NCBI GenBank assembly: GCA_963989385.1
Contig: OZ022501.1
Span: 83,312,979 to 83,376,978 of the forward strand
Direction: 5' to 3'
DNA from: Ctena decussata
Lineage: Eukaryota > Mollusca > Bivalvia > Lucinida > Lucinidae
DNA length: 64,000 nt
Part shown: piece after piece, positions 1 to 14,200 of the stretch
Layout: each line of letters starts with the position of its first letter
How positions within the stretch are numbered: the stretch's first letter is position 1
The notes under the pieces: generated by a model
Told to the model about the DNA's origin: nothing
Seen by the model: only the letters and a program-made list of their open reading frames with translations
The model's database searches: none
Made by a program: the position numbers and the translations under genes

Positions 1-6
1 CTGCAG

Positions 7-174
7 TCATGTTTCTTGTCATGGGTACCTTTCTCTGCAGTCATGTCTTGTCATGGGTACCTTTCTCTGCAGTCATGTTTCTTGTCATGGGTACCTTTCT
101 CTGCAGTCATGTTGCTTGTCATGGGTACCTTTCTCTGCAGTCATGTTTCTTGTCATGGGTACCTTTCTCTGCAG
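7..174. repeat. 34-bp tandem repeat, five copies
   Basis: Unit TCATGTTTCTTGTCATGGGT + ACCTTTCTCTGCAG. Copies at 7-40, 41-72 (2 bases shorter), 73-106, 107-140 (one T>G) and 141-174. Bases 1-6 (CTGCAG) are the end of another copy cut by the window edge, so the array extends upstream. Apparent open frames here are repeats of the unit. Confidence 0.97.
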
Positions 175-1640
175 TCAGCATGGTCAGTGACAATATATGA
201 AGCCAAAGACAACTGCAAGACAGATCAATTGTAGAGGCAGTATAGAGACTTATGGGTCCACAGACAAGAGCCAGATCCAAAGAAATAATAGAACAACTCT
301 TTAAATATCAACACCCACTCATTTCATATCCTTTATTATGCTTTTAACAATCCACAAGAATTCATCTCTGCTTTATGGCATAGTTTTAGGGTTGCAGTTC
401 AAAGACCATCAGAAGGTAGGATCTGAGTATTCCTATGTAGTTTATGCCTTTCACCATAAGTGTGAAAATCCTGGCTCTGGTAGCTTGAATTTTGTGCTGG
501 CATTCTTATTTCTTCTGAGGAAATTTTATGATGATAGAATGAGACCACCTACTAAGGAGGATTTTTTTCCTTATTTTGTTGCACTTGTATGAGCCACAAC
601 TTGCGAAAGAGTGCTTATGGCGTAATGCAAACAGGAAAGGCTCAGGCCAGCTTGCACATTCTGTGCAGGCTGACCAGAGCCTCTCCTGTTTTCATGCAAC
701 ATGTACAGACCCTGAAGAATCTGCAGGCAGAAAAAGAAAGCCTAGCATCCACAGGCTGGCATAAGTATTTGCTGTTAAACCAGGTTATGCTAAGAACATT
801 TTTGCATTATGTGGCTTGTATGAGATTGGTTCAGAGGCAGCACAGCTGTTGAAGTTAAAGCAGTGTTAATATAATATTGTGGGTACTTACTACAAAGATT
901 GTACTTGGTTTTGGTACTTAGTATAAAATTATAAGACAAAAACGTAGTGATGAAAACTGCACATACTGCAGTTGCCTGGTATTGCAAATACTATTGTCAA
1001 TGAAATGTCCATGTATATTAAAAATTTGTAATATTGCAACGGTTTAATTTCTATTGTTAATAAAATGGCTACCATGCTGCCATATGTAATGTAATTAGTC
1101 ATAGCCATACATTTTGTTCCTCTCTTAGGGCCTGATTGGCTAGAAGTTGATGTTTAAAATGTTGGCTCAGTGATGTTAAACCATAGTAAAATTGCTGCAT
1201 TTTGAAGTTTGATCAAAATATGCTTAAAGTCCCGGGCCTTTAACAGCCACCCTTTTTCACATTCAGTGCTGTTTGAATGCCTTAAATTATCAGATACAGA
1301 ATAAAATGAAAAATTTCTATCAGAGTGTGGAAGTAAAATCGAAATTTCATTAAATTTGAAGTAGATCAATCATGAAAATGCCTGAGATAACTTTAATTGA
1401 TGGAGATAAATTGAATGAATTAGATTAGATATCTTGGCTTGGTTAGGTATCTTGGGTTGGTCTATATAAAACATAAATGCATCACAAGGAAAGATACAGT
1501 ATGCAATGATACATTCATGACTAAATTTGTATTGTTTTCTTGTTAAGTTAGTGTTAAAACACAAATCCCGCACCCCTTTTTTGTTTTACAAAAAAACTGG
1601 TCTAGCACATATACAAGTGTAACTTTCAACATTCAGCTTT
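175..1640. other. intronic stretch, no gene seen
   Basis: Open frames here (e.g. 338-592) show no family resemblance and no conserved motif. The upstream patched exon (first membrane helix) was looked for and not found. A gap between the tandem repeat and the foldback palindrome at 1672. Confidence 0.6.
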
Positions 1641-1644
1641 TGAG

Positions 1645-1830
1645 ACATAAGGCTAAATTTCTTTGAAGGAGATTCCCTACAACTATGAAATTTGCTCTGG
1701 AGGAACAGTCTTACAAAGACTGTTCCTCCAGAGCAAATTTCATAGTTGTAGGGAATGTCCTTTATAGATATTTGGCCTTAGCAACAGCATAGCAACAACT
1801 TAAGTGGCTTTATGAATACGGCCCCAGCAG
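1645..1830. mobile_element. foldback palindrome, copy A
   Basis: Contains a perfect inverted repeat with 41-nt arms (1672-1712 and 1716-1756) and a 3-nt loop. The outer right part runs on to GCTTTATGAATACGGCCCC. The same element is at 28094-28313, where the left outer end is also complete. No open frame; a non-autonomous DNA element. Confidence 0.85.
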
Positions 1831-2108
1831 CTCAGATGGCACCTTTGGCAATTTGGCAGAGAAATAAGTTTATTTGGAAAAAAGCTTATATGTATACAAA
1901 AAATAAATAGTGTTGGTGGCATTTAGAGAGAAAGAGAAAAAAGAGAGAGATTTTTTTTTGAAAATCTGAATTCAAATTTAAACAAATAGTGGTGTAAACA
2001 AAATGTAAGACTTTACACTGTTTGATGCATTTTCAAGTTGTAGAAAGTCTCGCACTTTCAAAATCAAATAATTACTGGTCTAACAAGTTTTGTTTTATTA
2101 TTTTACAG

Positions 2109-2295
2109 AGGGTGGCCGGTTAGAAGAGGAATTAACTTATACACGGAACACGATCGGCGAGGGAAGCGGAACAACGAACCAAATTGTGATACAAACACCA
2201 AAATCAGGGAATAACGTTTTAACAGCGGAATCTTTTAAACAGCATAGAGATGCCCTGGTTAAAGCCTCAGCAATTTCTATTACTATGTTTGATAT
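2109..2295 (+). CDS. ptch: patched exon 1 of window: start of extracellular loop 1
   Basis: The acceptor is ttttattattttacag and the donor gtaagt. The exon begins with two bases (AG) finishing a codon, probably Glu or Gln as in other Patched proteins just before GGR. It encodes about residues 1-63 of the piece: [16 protein letters not shown], then [16 protein letters not shown] and [11 protein letters not shown], which match the membrane-proximal start of the first extracellular domain of Patched. It ends two bases into an Ile codon (AT|T). Confidence 0.95.
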
Positions 2296-5200
2296 GTAAG
2301 TATTAGTTAGGTGGTCTCTCAGTGACTGGTTTGAATCAAGATGCAAAATGTCTATTTTGAAACTTTGGTAGGACAATTGGTCCAGCAGGGCCCTAGATAA
2401 AAAGGAGTATTTGGTGATAATTAGGGATAATTTTTGTTAATATTGGATAAAAACCTATGCTGTGACCCCTCATCTGAACTGCCTCGACGAGATGGTTCAG
2501 ATGAGGGGTCACAACATATGGTTTTGATGAGTAATAAAGAAAATTATCCCTTAATTATCATCAAATACCCCTCTTATCTCTAGGGCTCTGTCCAGGCTAA
2601 AGTCTTCTTGTACATAATACTGAGAATTATATTTGGAAGGTGTGGTAGCTATAGACAACAGTTGTACCACAGATATTGTTTAGAAGCATTTTGTGCGCTC
2701 TTGCAGCTGTTGATCTGTAAAAAAAATGTCGTGAAACAATAATTATTAAATTATCCTCAATGATATTTTTCATCCATTTATTGTTGAGGCTAAATACTTG
2801 TATATCAGTATGAAAATATGTCATTAAAATAATAACTGGTCAGCACTGAGTTAAAGTAAAAATGCTTTTTTAGCCTAAAATGTAAAATGTTTTATATTTT
2901 CAGTGTTTGGAGATTCAGGGACCTATGTTACTTAGCAAATTTTCCTAAATTTGAAGACACCTACATTGATAAGGTAAGCATATTATTTATAAATGAATAT
3001 ACATTGTATTGTTCTTGTCTATGTTGTCCATTGTGTAGGGTATATAGGACAAATGGTTTCAAGACCAGAGCTCTAGATAAGAGGGGAGTATTTGATGATA
3101 ATTAAGGATAATTTTTCTTATTCCTTATTGAAACCATATGTTGTGACCCCTCATCTGAACCGTCTAATCGAGACGGTTCAGATGAGGGGTCACAACATAT
3201 GTTTTAATGCAGAATTAACAAAAATTATCCCTAACTATCACCAAATACTCCCTCTTATCTAAAGCTCTGTTCAAGACTTTGAAGCATTCCATTTTGTGGA
3301 GAACAAAATTAAAAGAAAAATGTAATGAATAATAAAATGGGTTAAAATATGTGTTTCTGCTATAGGATTTTCTTCAAAATTGCAAAAGTAATAATGCATG
3401 AAAATTTCTAGGTTAACAGTTTGGTATTTCAATGATAGTTTAGTGCATTGGAAGCCAATCAAAAATGCAAGGTGCACCTTACTGTTATAGGCAGCTGTAA
3501 GAATGTGTTTGGTAATAACTTTTAAATATAAAGTCAATCTATTCTAATATCATTATAATTTGAAATGTTTTGGCCATCTCTGTGTGCAAAAACTGTTAGT
3601 GGAATGACTAGAAGTGCAAGCTCTGATCATATGAGCCGCGACACGAGAAAACCAACAATGTGGTTGTGCGCCCTGCGCAGACTCAGATCAGCCTGGACAT
3701 CCACCCAGTCTGGTCAGACTCTTCGCTAAGTGTTTAAAGGGTAGCTAAAGGACTGATCTACCTCCATGTGAACAGCAAAAACTCTGATCAGACTGGGCGG
3801 ATGCCCAGGCTGATCTGAGTCTGGGCTGGGCGCACTACCACATTGGTTTTCTCGCGTCGCGGCTCATATCTTCGTGCACGCTGTAAAGTCACATCTGTAT
3901 CGATATTTGGGTATTTGCGGTTGTTGCGGAATTGATGTTTTGATTTTGATGCATTTTTGCTATCAACAAATGTTCAGCTTCTGCTGATATGCATCTTACC
4001 TACAGCTTTGTGAAGGCATGGGTCTAAAAGCTAATTGAGCTGCACCACAATGAAAGCTGCATTTCCAGGTGTAGGAACCGCAAAGACTCCGAAGATTATT
4101 AGGCACATTTGCACAGAGATTTAGCTATTTCTTTTGACTGTAGATTTTTCACGACCTGTTATTGAAAAGTTAAGACCCTGTCTGGCTGCAGTCTGAGTCT
4201 GCTCAGTTCACCCAGTGCTCAAAAGCACCTTTTCTTGCTTCACTGCGCACAATTGATTTGATTCTTAGCTGATTTGATCAAACTGGAGTAGGTTCTAGAT
4301 AATAAAATTGTACTTGTTGATGATAGAATTACTGCAGACCTCCCAGTCGGAAGCTAATTAAATCTACTAGCTAAATAAAAACAGTCTACTGAGGAATGTA
4401 AGAAGAAAAAATGGAAGTAATCAGCTATGATTTGTCTGGGTTGAGAGATGTAATACTGATTAACTTGTAAAAGATGTATAAATTGGTTTTGTTGTCAACT
4501 AATATACTTATAATTCATGCATTGCAGAACTCCAGTTAAAAAGGGGTTGGTGGTGAGAGGCATTGAGCATTGATGTTAATTGTGGAATGTTTTTTACCTA
4601 ATGTTGTGGGCCCCCATTTGAACTGTCTCGCTGAGGCAATTATAATGAGGGTTCACAACATTTTTTTCATGGAAAATTAAGTTGAAATGGTACTCTTCCA
4701 TGATTTTATCACTTTTTACAAAGGGGAAACAATTTGGATCTAGCAGAAGCGTTCCTATCCCTGAAGGTGTACCCATTCCCTTTTTTAAAAAGCATAAATA
4801 CTCAGAATTTCAGAAAAATCCCACCTTATCATAAACTCAGCATATTTATACAGGTCAGAAATTTAATATTATATTTTCAACTTTCAGATTTTGGAAGACA
4901 TTTTACCATGTGTTGTTATTACACCTCTTGATTGTTTCTGGGAGGGGGCGCAAGTCCTAGGCCCCAACGGTGGTTACAATGTCAATATGAAGTAAGTGTA
5001 CTGGTAGACATTAACAGAGCTCCAGATAAGAGGGGTATTTGATGATAATTGAGGGATAATTTTCTTTATTTCTCATTGAAACCATATGTTGTGACCCTCA
5101 TCTGAACCGTCTCGTCGAGACGGTTCAGATGAGGGGTCACAACATATGTTTTTATCCGGAATTAACAAAAATTATCCCTAATTATAACCAAATACTCCCT

Positions 5201-8200
5201 TTTATCTAGAGCTCTGATTAATAACCATAAAAATTCTAAGTATTGGAACAGATAGGTTGGAGCCAACAGTGCAGACCCAGATCAGACTGCTCTGATCAGC
5301 TTCCTAGTCCCTTAAGATCCACGTCAAGGTGTTTTTATTATTGGCTGGCACCTCGACGTCGTAATAAGGCCAACGAAAAATAAAAAAGTAAATGTCCGAT
5401 ATAGCAAGAAACATAAATAGGGCCAGTTACGTTCAGCATCATAAAACTAATCAGTTTCCCTACTTTCTACATTCTGCTGTTCTACGGTATTTTCAGAGTT
5501 TCTCATTGATCCCATATTTTGACAATGTTTTGTTGTACTCAAAATCATATGTTGTGGCATGACTGTAGAATTGCCTTATACCATGATGCCACATGTTGTG
5601 ATGAAAAAAATGAAAAATCTCTGTTCTTATCCCCAAAATTTTAGCCACTCTATTTTCTTATTTTCTTGCATTTTAAATATTCATATGTTTATATTATCAT
5701 CTCATCAGCTACTTGTGTGGCCGAGCCTTCAGGGCTATTTTTTACAAAATTATTCACAATATCCATTAAGTTATAAAAACCTATTTCCATTAATCAACAT
5801 AAAATAGCTGCACAATTATGTATGTACTATCATTGTACAAGCTAGTCATAGGATATTTTTTCACATAAAGAATTGTATCAGAAGATGATTTACTTTAAAG
5901 GCGATGTATGGCATCTTTTTACATTATCAGTCAAGATTATTGTAGACTGACATTTGTCAATATGCATGAATTTTTTTTCAACCTTTGATGGCACTTAGAA
6001 TTTAATAGTCTGTCTTGAAAATATATTTCCTAGTTTCCGTTAAACTTACATGGTGGCATAACCTTTTGTCTTGTATATTCCCCCAGTAACAGCATGGTTG
6101 GGTATGGGGTACCATTTATTTTAATACTTATTTCCTATTTATGGATATCTATAATTAAAACTTTGGATATCCATAATTCAAGTTTTAGATACCCATAATT
6201 CAACTTAATATGGATCCTAGTATGTGTCATGATTTTATGATATCCAAATTTCGATCTATGGTTATCCAAAATGGAATTATGGACATCTGTAAACCAAAGT
6301 TTGGACATTCATAAATCAAGATGGAAATACATTCATGTATTGGGTATCCCCCATAAATTAAAATTATGGAGATTCATAAATCAGATAATAGATATCTATA
6401 AATCAGTTATGGATATCCATGAATAAAGGTATCCATAATTCTGTTGTAGTATCACAAATTAAAATATTAGATATCCTGAATAAAGATTTGTCATCCAAAA
6501 TTGAGAATTTTATGGTAAAAGATTTCCCTGAAGCTTGCTGCTTTATGTGTTTTACTGTATGCAGATTTGTTGAGGATTTTGGACAAGACCATGGTAGGGC
6601 CTCTGTGTGAACACATTTCTACCATATAGATAAGTCCTGATTAAAAATGTTTCTGTTTCCCTTTTACCTACCCTGTATTTTTCAACCTCTATTGTTAAGT
6701 GAACAACAAAGATTTCAGAATGCATCTTTCATTAACATCAAAAAGAAAATTAGTAACACTGGAATGTTTCATTTCAATTTTATTACATTCAGTTATTTTA
6801 TGAATACTGATGTCCTTGAAGCAGGAGGTTAAGACTTCGGTGTGTGTGGGCTAGTGGATAATTTTTTCTACGCTTGCTTGATTCTATGCCAGTTCACATT
6901 TTGGTTTAAATATTGTGGGAGATCCAGGTATAATAGAAATTTGGGGATAAAATGGCTGTTTTTCTTATTTCTGAACATTAACAAATGTTGCATGATCAAA
7001 TTCTAAGCCCCTTTTTGAGGTGATCTTGTCTTGTGAGGTTGCACAATGTTTGTCCTTTTTGGAAATTAGGAAACATAAAAAGTTTAGCCCTAGAAATGTT
7101 GACAAAGCAAGAGCCCTACATTTTTAGTAGGTGAACATAGGAAAAGGTTTTTGTGTGAGTGTTTCCAACAGGCATTATTTGTGCTGCTGTTACCGGCCAC
7201 TAAGTTTGTGAAAAGAGAAGACCTTGATCACATTGCAAGGCTGTTTCGGATTTCAAGGGTTGATGCTGGTTATAGTGGCAGGATCTTTCAAAATTACTGG
7301 TCATAAAAGAGGCCCAAGTTAATAATCATTTTACTTTTAAGAGGACTCCCTTCCATATATAGTCAGTGTCTTAACAAGGTTCAGTGCCCTCTGTTTAAGG
7401 TCCTATCTATTGTGCATGGGCACTTCTTCAGAGCTCTAGATAAGAGGGGTATTTGATGATAATTGAGGGATAATTTTCTTTATTTCTCATTGAAACCATA
7501 TGTTGTGACCCCTCATCTCGTTGAGACGGTTCAGATGAGGGTCACAACATAGGTTTTTATCCATAATTAACAAAAATTATCCCTAATTATCACCAAATAC
7601 TCCCTCTTATCTAGGGCTCTGTTCTTTTCTTAAAGGGTAGGGGCACTTTTCAAGGGAAGCAACTCTGGAATTTTAATTTTTGCATCCCTTTCTATGTGGG
7701 TCAACTCTTAAAGGGAAGGATTTGCTCCTGTAGGAGCACTTTTTGAAAGGTTTTATCATCCAGAGTAACAGAAGTGTTTTTTTTTTCTTGGTAAACATGG
7801 CAAAAAAGCATGCAGTTTTACCCATTTTCCTTAACCCATTGCATTCTGGGTATTTTTTGTCGTCTGCTGAAATTGTCGTCTGCATCAAAAATCAAGAATA
7901 TTTTGACAATGTTGGTCTAACTAACTCTTGTAGAAATGATATCTAGGCAGCAAACAGTTCGGATCTCAGATCAGGCCCCACGTTTGTGGGGCCTGATCTG
8001 GATCCAAACTGTTTGCCCAGATATCCCTAAAGGGGTATCCCTCATGGAATGGGTTAAAATATCCTAAATCAGCCGCAACATGATAAAACAATCAAAGTGG
8101 CACATGCGCCTAGCAAAGACTCAGATCAGGCTGGGCAGCTACCCAATGTGATCAGAGTCTTTGCTGTGTGCTTCCCTGGTCGCACATACCACTTTGTTGG

Positions 8201-11200
8201 TTTTGTCGTGTCGTGGCTCAAAGCATTTACATGTTCCTGTCTTGAAAGATTTTAGCCATTCTCTTTTGATGTATACCTGATATTATTGTCAGATTTTCAG
8301 AAAATATTTTCATTTCTATTTTCAGTGGATTTTTACAACTGAAATGGACAAATCTAAATCCTATGGAACTTGTACGGAAAATGAAAGATCAGTTCCCAGA
8401 TGGCGAGTCCATGGAACAAGCCTTGGTCCAGTCAGGAATAACAACAGCATACCAGGAAAAACCATGCATAGACCCCAGTGATGACGACTGCCCGGACACG
8501 GCACCTAACAAACTCTCAGGACAGGTAGGCAGTTTTCTTAATTTGCTTGCAACTAGGAAGATCACGATTTGTTATTTTGCGATATACAGTCAACTCTTGA
8601 TATCTCAAAGTCAAAGTTCATACCGAACTACTGACATCTAAGAGTAAATTTTCTGGTCCCAGAAAATTTACTTTGAGATATCAGTAGTTTGAGATAAAAA
8701 GAGTTGAAATGGAAATAAAAATAAAAAAGTCGTCCAAACTGTACTCTTTAATATAAGAGACACTTTGAGATATCAGTGTTTGAGATATCGAGAGTTGACT
8801 GTATTTAATACACATTGCTACTCTGGACCACCTATACCCCGAAAAGTTTTTGAGCAATAGTGTAGACCAAGATCATACTGCTGCTGGAGGGATGCATTTT
8901 TGTTGTGTGCCCAAAATGCAAATTAGTGAACAGTTTTATGAAACAGTTGTTTTTACGGAGAAAAAAGAAAACTATCCAAGACCAATCTTCATAGTCCTCC
9001 CCCCCCCTCCCCCCTCCTCCCCTCTATGCCTAAAGCTGTAATTGATGCTTTTGCTGCTCTTCACATTTCCTTTTCATGAAGATTCATGAAAAATAGTGTT
9101 TTAAAGAAAGTTAGCTTTAAAATTCAAACAAAATTAGGTTCTTAACTTGTAACGAAGTTAATAAAGTTTCACACGTTTTTGTGAACACCTCCGAGCACCA
9201 GTCAAAGGTTATGAGAAAATCAAACATGGCTGACGAGTAGCCATATTGAATAATAGACCTAGCGTTACAGGTACTAAAACTTCTTCTTGAGAGAGTTTGA
9301 AATGAAAGAAAAGAAAAAATAGCTCATTGGCAGTTCTGAGTGACTGCCTTTTGTGTAATCAAATACAAATAAAGAATTTATGACGCCTTAAAGGGCTTCT
9401 GTGATTTTTGTTAAACATACATTGTTGGTTTTAACAGATAACTAGAAGTCTATAATTTTCGACTATAAAGTTCAAGTAAATTCTTAGTTTACTTTTATGA
9501 AAGTAATTTTACACTGAATTAACTTGAAATCACTTGGGAAAGAAGTAGGTCAGTTACCACCCAAGATCAAATGAATCTTCATTTTTTGTAAGTTTTGTAG
9601 AACTGTAGCTGAGTGAATTATCAAATGAACTGGTTCAGATGTACCATGAAATCCTAATTAGTTGAAAAGAAATTTTTGAGCAAACCGTTTAGATCCAATA
9701 TCGGTGTTAGCTATTTGGCAAAAGTTTAGTTAAGCATTCCCTGATGACACAACAAGACTGTCCCCAACTCAGAAGGTAAATCCTACCCATAGCTTTAAAC
9801 GTAATGTTTTAAAATATAAAACCTATAGAAAAGTTAAGGCATGACAATACCAAGATTGGAATGTGGCAACCTATTGGTGTTCCCAAGTTTTTGCTCAGTG
9901 CATGAAAAATGCCTTTATTGATACCCCAAAAATAATTTTTATTACTGACAGAATTGTAGCTGGCGGCAATAATAAAGCATTTAGATACAATGCATTGTTT
10001 GTTCTTAACCATGGTAAGGACACAGATTGGTTGTTTCAGTTGGATAGAATAATCAGAGAATTCCACTTTTTGCTGTATTATAGACTGTTAGTATCTGTTG
10101 TTGCCAAGAGGAAACTCTGATCAGAATGTGCAGATCTATCTGCAAAAGAGTGAATTGAGACCTTGTTCACAATGGTGAGGCTTCACTCATGGTGAGGCAC
10201 CGTTTCTTTTACCATGGCCCTTTTGTTGGAACAAAACAACAGCTGTGTACAGAGCTGGCTCCAAATAAGATTTTTGTCTCGCCTATGACAGAGACATAGG
10301 TATTACATTTCTGGAGTCATCAGGGTTGGGTCGTAGACATAAACTTTACATTGAGTTTTCTGGTTTAGCTCTGCTTTGTGACAATGCACGGTCAGGCGAG
10401 ACAGCGCATTCCATGGAATTCTTGTTTATGATAATTCTGAGATAATTTCTGTTTATTCTCCATAAAAACATATGTTGTGACCCCTCATTTGAACTGCAGA
10501 GGCAGTTCAAATGAGGGGTCATAACATATGCTTATATTGAGAAAAAATAAGAAAAATATATCCCAGAATACTATGAGTAAGCCCCCTTTTTCTGAAGTTT
10601 TGCTTACAATAATGCATACAATATAAGCAATACAGCAGTGGTAAGTGGAAGCATAGATTTGTAAAAACTCCGAGCTACATGCTGAAAGTCATGTTCTGTC
10701 TGTTAATGTCATAGACAATATGTAGATTAGCTTGATGCAACTAGAAGGTTACTCCACCTACACATGGGGATTAACAAGGGGATTAGGATTATTGGGTTTC
10801 ACCAGGTGAAACCTTTGCTGTAAAATAATTACTATAGGAGCTGGTTGATCTGAGTATGCTCTGCACTTTTTACTTAGTCATAACTGTGACAGTACATTAA
10901 GGGCATTCTACAATTTTCAGGGCTGAGCAAGTATTTTTAGTCCTCTTGTCAGGGGACAGGGGCATGGTTTAAATCCTAGAATGAGAGGAATGGAAAAGAT
11001 ACTTATATGTATTCCATTGGCTACATTTTGCTCCCAGAGCCAAGGATGGTACTCTTACTGGAAAGAATTTTCTCTCTCAGAAGGAGCAAATTCTTTCCTA
11101 TGATAGTGACATCCCAGATCAAAAGTCCAATCTATTACATGTTTGAAACTATTCCTTGTAAGGATAAGTAACCTGTAAAAATCCACCTGCCCTTAGTCAA

Positions 11201-14200
11201 TTTAACACGCTGGTCCCAACAGAAATTTGACTTGTCATGGGCATGGGATTATGCTACTTGTTCAGCCCCAGAGTTTGCTCAAGCATATCTATAGGCATAT
11301 TCAGGATAGACATGGTATTAACTCTTTAAGCACCAAAAAGCAGATGACAAAATTTACGTCTGCAAAAATTGAAAAAAATGCCTTGTCCAAGACATTTCAT
11401 ATTGAGAATTCAAAGACTAGAGAGCAAACAGTGTAGATCTAGATGAGGCAGCTCATTATGAGCCGCCTCATCAAGATCTACGCTGTTTGCAAATTCTGCT
11501 ATTTTTGTCACTGGTGCTTCAAGACAGGGGTGTTACTATATAAGGGATTGGCTTCAATAGTGTCATTTTGGACGGACACACGGCGCCAAGTGTGTGCAAC
11601 TATGGTTACGTACCGTTGAGCCACTTGGGTAACGTCGATAAGAGAATTGAACTGAACTGAAATAGTGTCATTCTGTCTCTTGATCACATAGTGTCAACAC
11701 CTCCAGTCAGCCAGTAGACTGGTCATAACTAGTATTTCTGGTCCACTGATTGGTTTAATAAATTTTCACACCTTTACCTGTACAGGTAAATTTGCTGTGA
11801 GATGGGAACCAGACCCCCCCCCCCCCACCCCCGACACAAAAGTCCTGTCTTTAAAGTGTTAGCAGTGCTGTAGTTCTGAAACAGCCCATTCTTCCAAAAT
11901 GCATTAATTCTCCATAGAGCATATAATTGCATAACAGTTTCCTTGCTATTTCACAAAGGAAACAACTCAAAAATGCAAGAGATGCAAGAATGTTTACAAT
12001 AATACATTCCAATGTGAAAGTGATTTTAATCAGAACAGATTTGAATGTTTTTTTCTACCTCCCCATTTCACAATTCCGCTAGTTTTCTGGCTTGTGTATT
12101 ATTGTTAGAGAGAGAGTAAAAGATGCCAAGTGGCTGTTTCATTCTACTCTTGACTTTTGGCTTTCAGAGATAGCATATCTACTTACCTGAAAGATGGTAA
12201 AATATTGAAATGTTTTACCGTCTATTTTATTTGAATGCTCAGAGTCCCATTTTATTGTTGTGCTCACTTGCACACGGGTGGTAAACCTAGGAACTACCAC
12301 GAAATTGTGTTAACGTAATTTTGTTCCCAAGCCACATACGGGACATAACGGGGTAGTTTCCAGGCCGAAAAATTGATAAACAAAGGTTGGTGTCATTTTG
12401 GTTTTTGTTTTATTTTACTACTAAGAACGAACAATGGTGAAATCGGCCAATATGGTTCCGTGTAGATATGTCTCAGCGTCCCCTCTAGCCCCAAATTTTA
12501 TATGAAAAGTTATTTTCTTTCTTTAGATTTTTGTTTCCCCACTGAGCATCGGACCAACTTTCCCCAACGTACAGTGCCAGTTCGAAGGATTTTAGCCCGT
12601 ATCTGTCAAATTAAATTGAATGTGATATCATTTGCCGATGAAAATGATAAAAAGACCCTTAATAAACGTTTCTACACAGAAAAAAAAATCCGAGCGTTTA
12701 CTCGTAAAAGATTCATGCCCCGTTTGTCCTGTGTGGTAGTTTCCAGCGCATCGTGGTAGTTAAAATGCTATCGTGGTAGTTGCCAAGACTATGTAGTAGT
12801 TCCCATCAACTGATTTTCCGCTCGTTTAAGAATCGCCAATACTAGTGCACCTATCAATATTTCCCCCCCAGGGGGAGGGGGGGATACCATGGGGATTAGA
12901 CAGCCAAAAAATCCCAACCCATGGGAATTAGATAGAACACCTAAAAACGGGGTTGGGACATTTGATACTTTTCTGGAAGTTCTAAATTAGATTTTATAAC
13001 AAATTTGATGGCCCACCAAAGGAATTTGTGACACACATTAAAAGTAAAAAGTATGCAAAGACCAGGAACTGAAGCAATCAGAACCCAAATCCAGCCCTCA
13101 AAACCAAAGCGGGAAACAAACAAAAATACAAATAATCAAAATACAAAGAGAACATATGGTCAACCGAGTGGGCAGCTTTTTCCCGAAAGGTGGCCATTCA
13201 GTAACCCAAACCGAACTAAAAATGATATGAACACACATAAGGTGAAACATCACAGAAACAGGAAACAGAGAACCACAACAGAACTACCGCCTTGGAACGG
13301 CCAGTACTGGGGGGGGGGGGGGGGGGGGGGGGTGGGTTGTTCGTTTCCCATGATAACTCTCCAACTCGTCAATGAATCATCACGGTAAACAAAAGACGAG
13401 GACTCAACAGATACAACGAGCTGCGTGACAGTTAGAGATCCCTGGACTGCCAAACAACACCTCTGGAAATCTGAAGCAAAAGAAGGTCATCAGTTGAGCC
13501 CTGGTGGACCAAACAACAGACAAAAACGTTTGATATAAATTTTGCGTCACTCGCCACGTGGTAGTTCCATGTTCAGTCAACTATAAGATAAAATGGCAGG
13601 CTAAGACTACTGGCCCAAAGTATTGTTAGTATTTGCGCTTCAGAAAAAAGGGGGATATCCTCGGGTTGCGCGCCGTCGAAATATCGCAAACCACCACACA
13701 CCACCGCAAACCACCCAAAACCACCGCAAACCACCTTTTTTATATATGATAACAATGGAAAAGGGTGAAAATGGATGTGAAAGTGCTAGAATAAGAGCAC
13801 CTCTGACACTACGATTCGCTAGTATTGGTATTGAGGGTGATGGAAAATTATAGGCGGACGAGACTGATATTACATCTATAGATAATGAGATAGCTATAGA
13901 TCAAGAAAGATTGTATAAAGTATGGTAGGTTGTTAATTTTTTACAATTTGAACTTCATAACCCAGGGAGAGGGGGTACATTGAATATAAGTATATAAAAA
14001 GTCTTAACTTTAGGCTAAAGTGACAGGGCGAAATTAAACCAGTATTTTGTCGGTACGTAAATTCACCGGATCGGACCGGATCGGACATAATCACCGGATC
14101 GGACCGGATCGGACCCGAATTTTACCATTTGTAGCTACATTGTATATATCATACTTTCTTTGGCTGTTAATGTTTATATTTTGCGTAAGATAGTGTAACC

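Noticed and set aside
9..234. Repetitive peptides in two frames at the window start
   Set aside because: Direct translation of the 34-bp tandem repeat.
1..2108. Exon for the first membrane helix of Patched
   Set aside because: No frame here carries the expected hydrophobic helix followed by a W-V-E-type end with a phase-1 donor.
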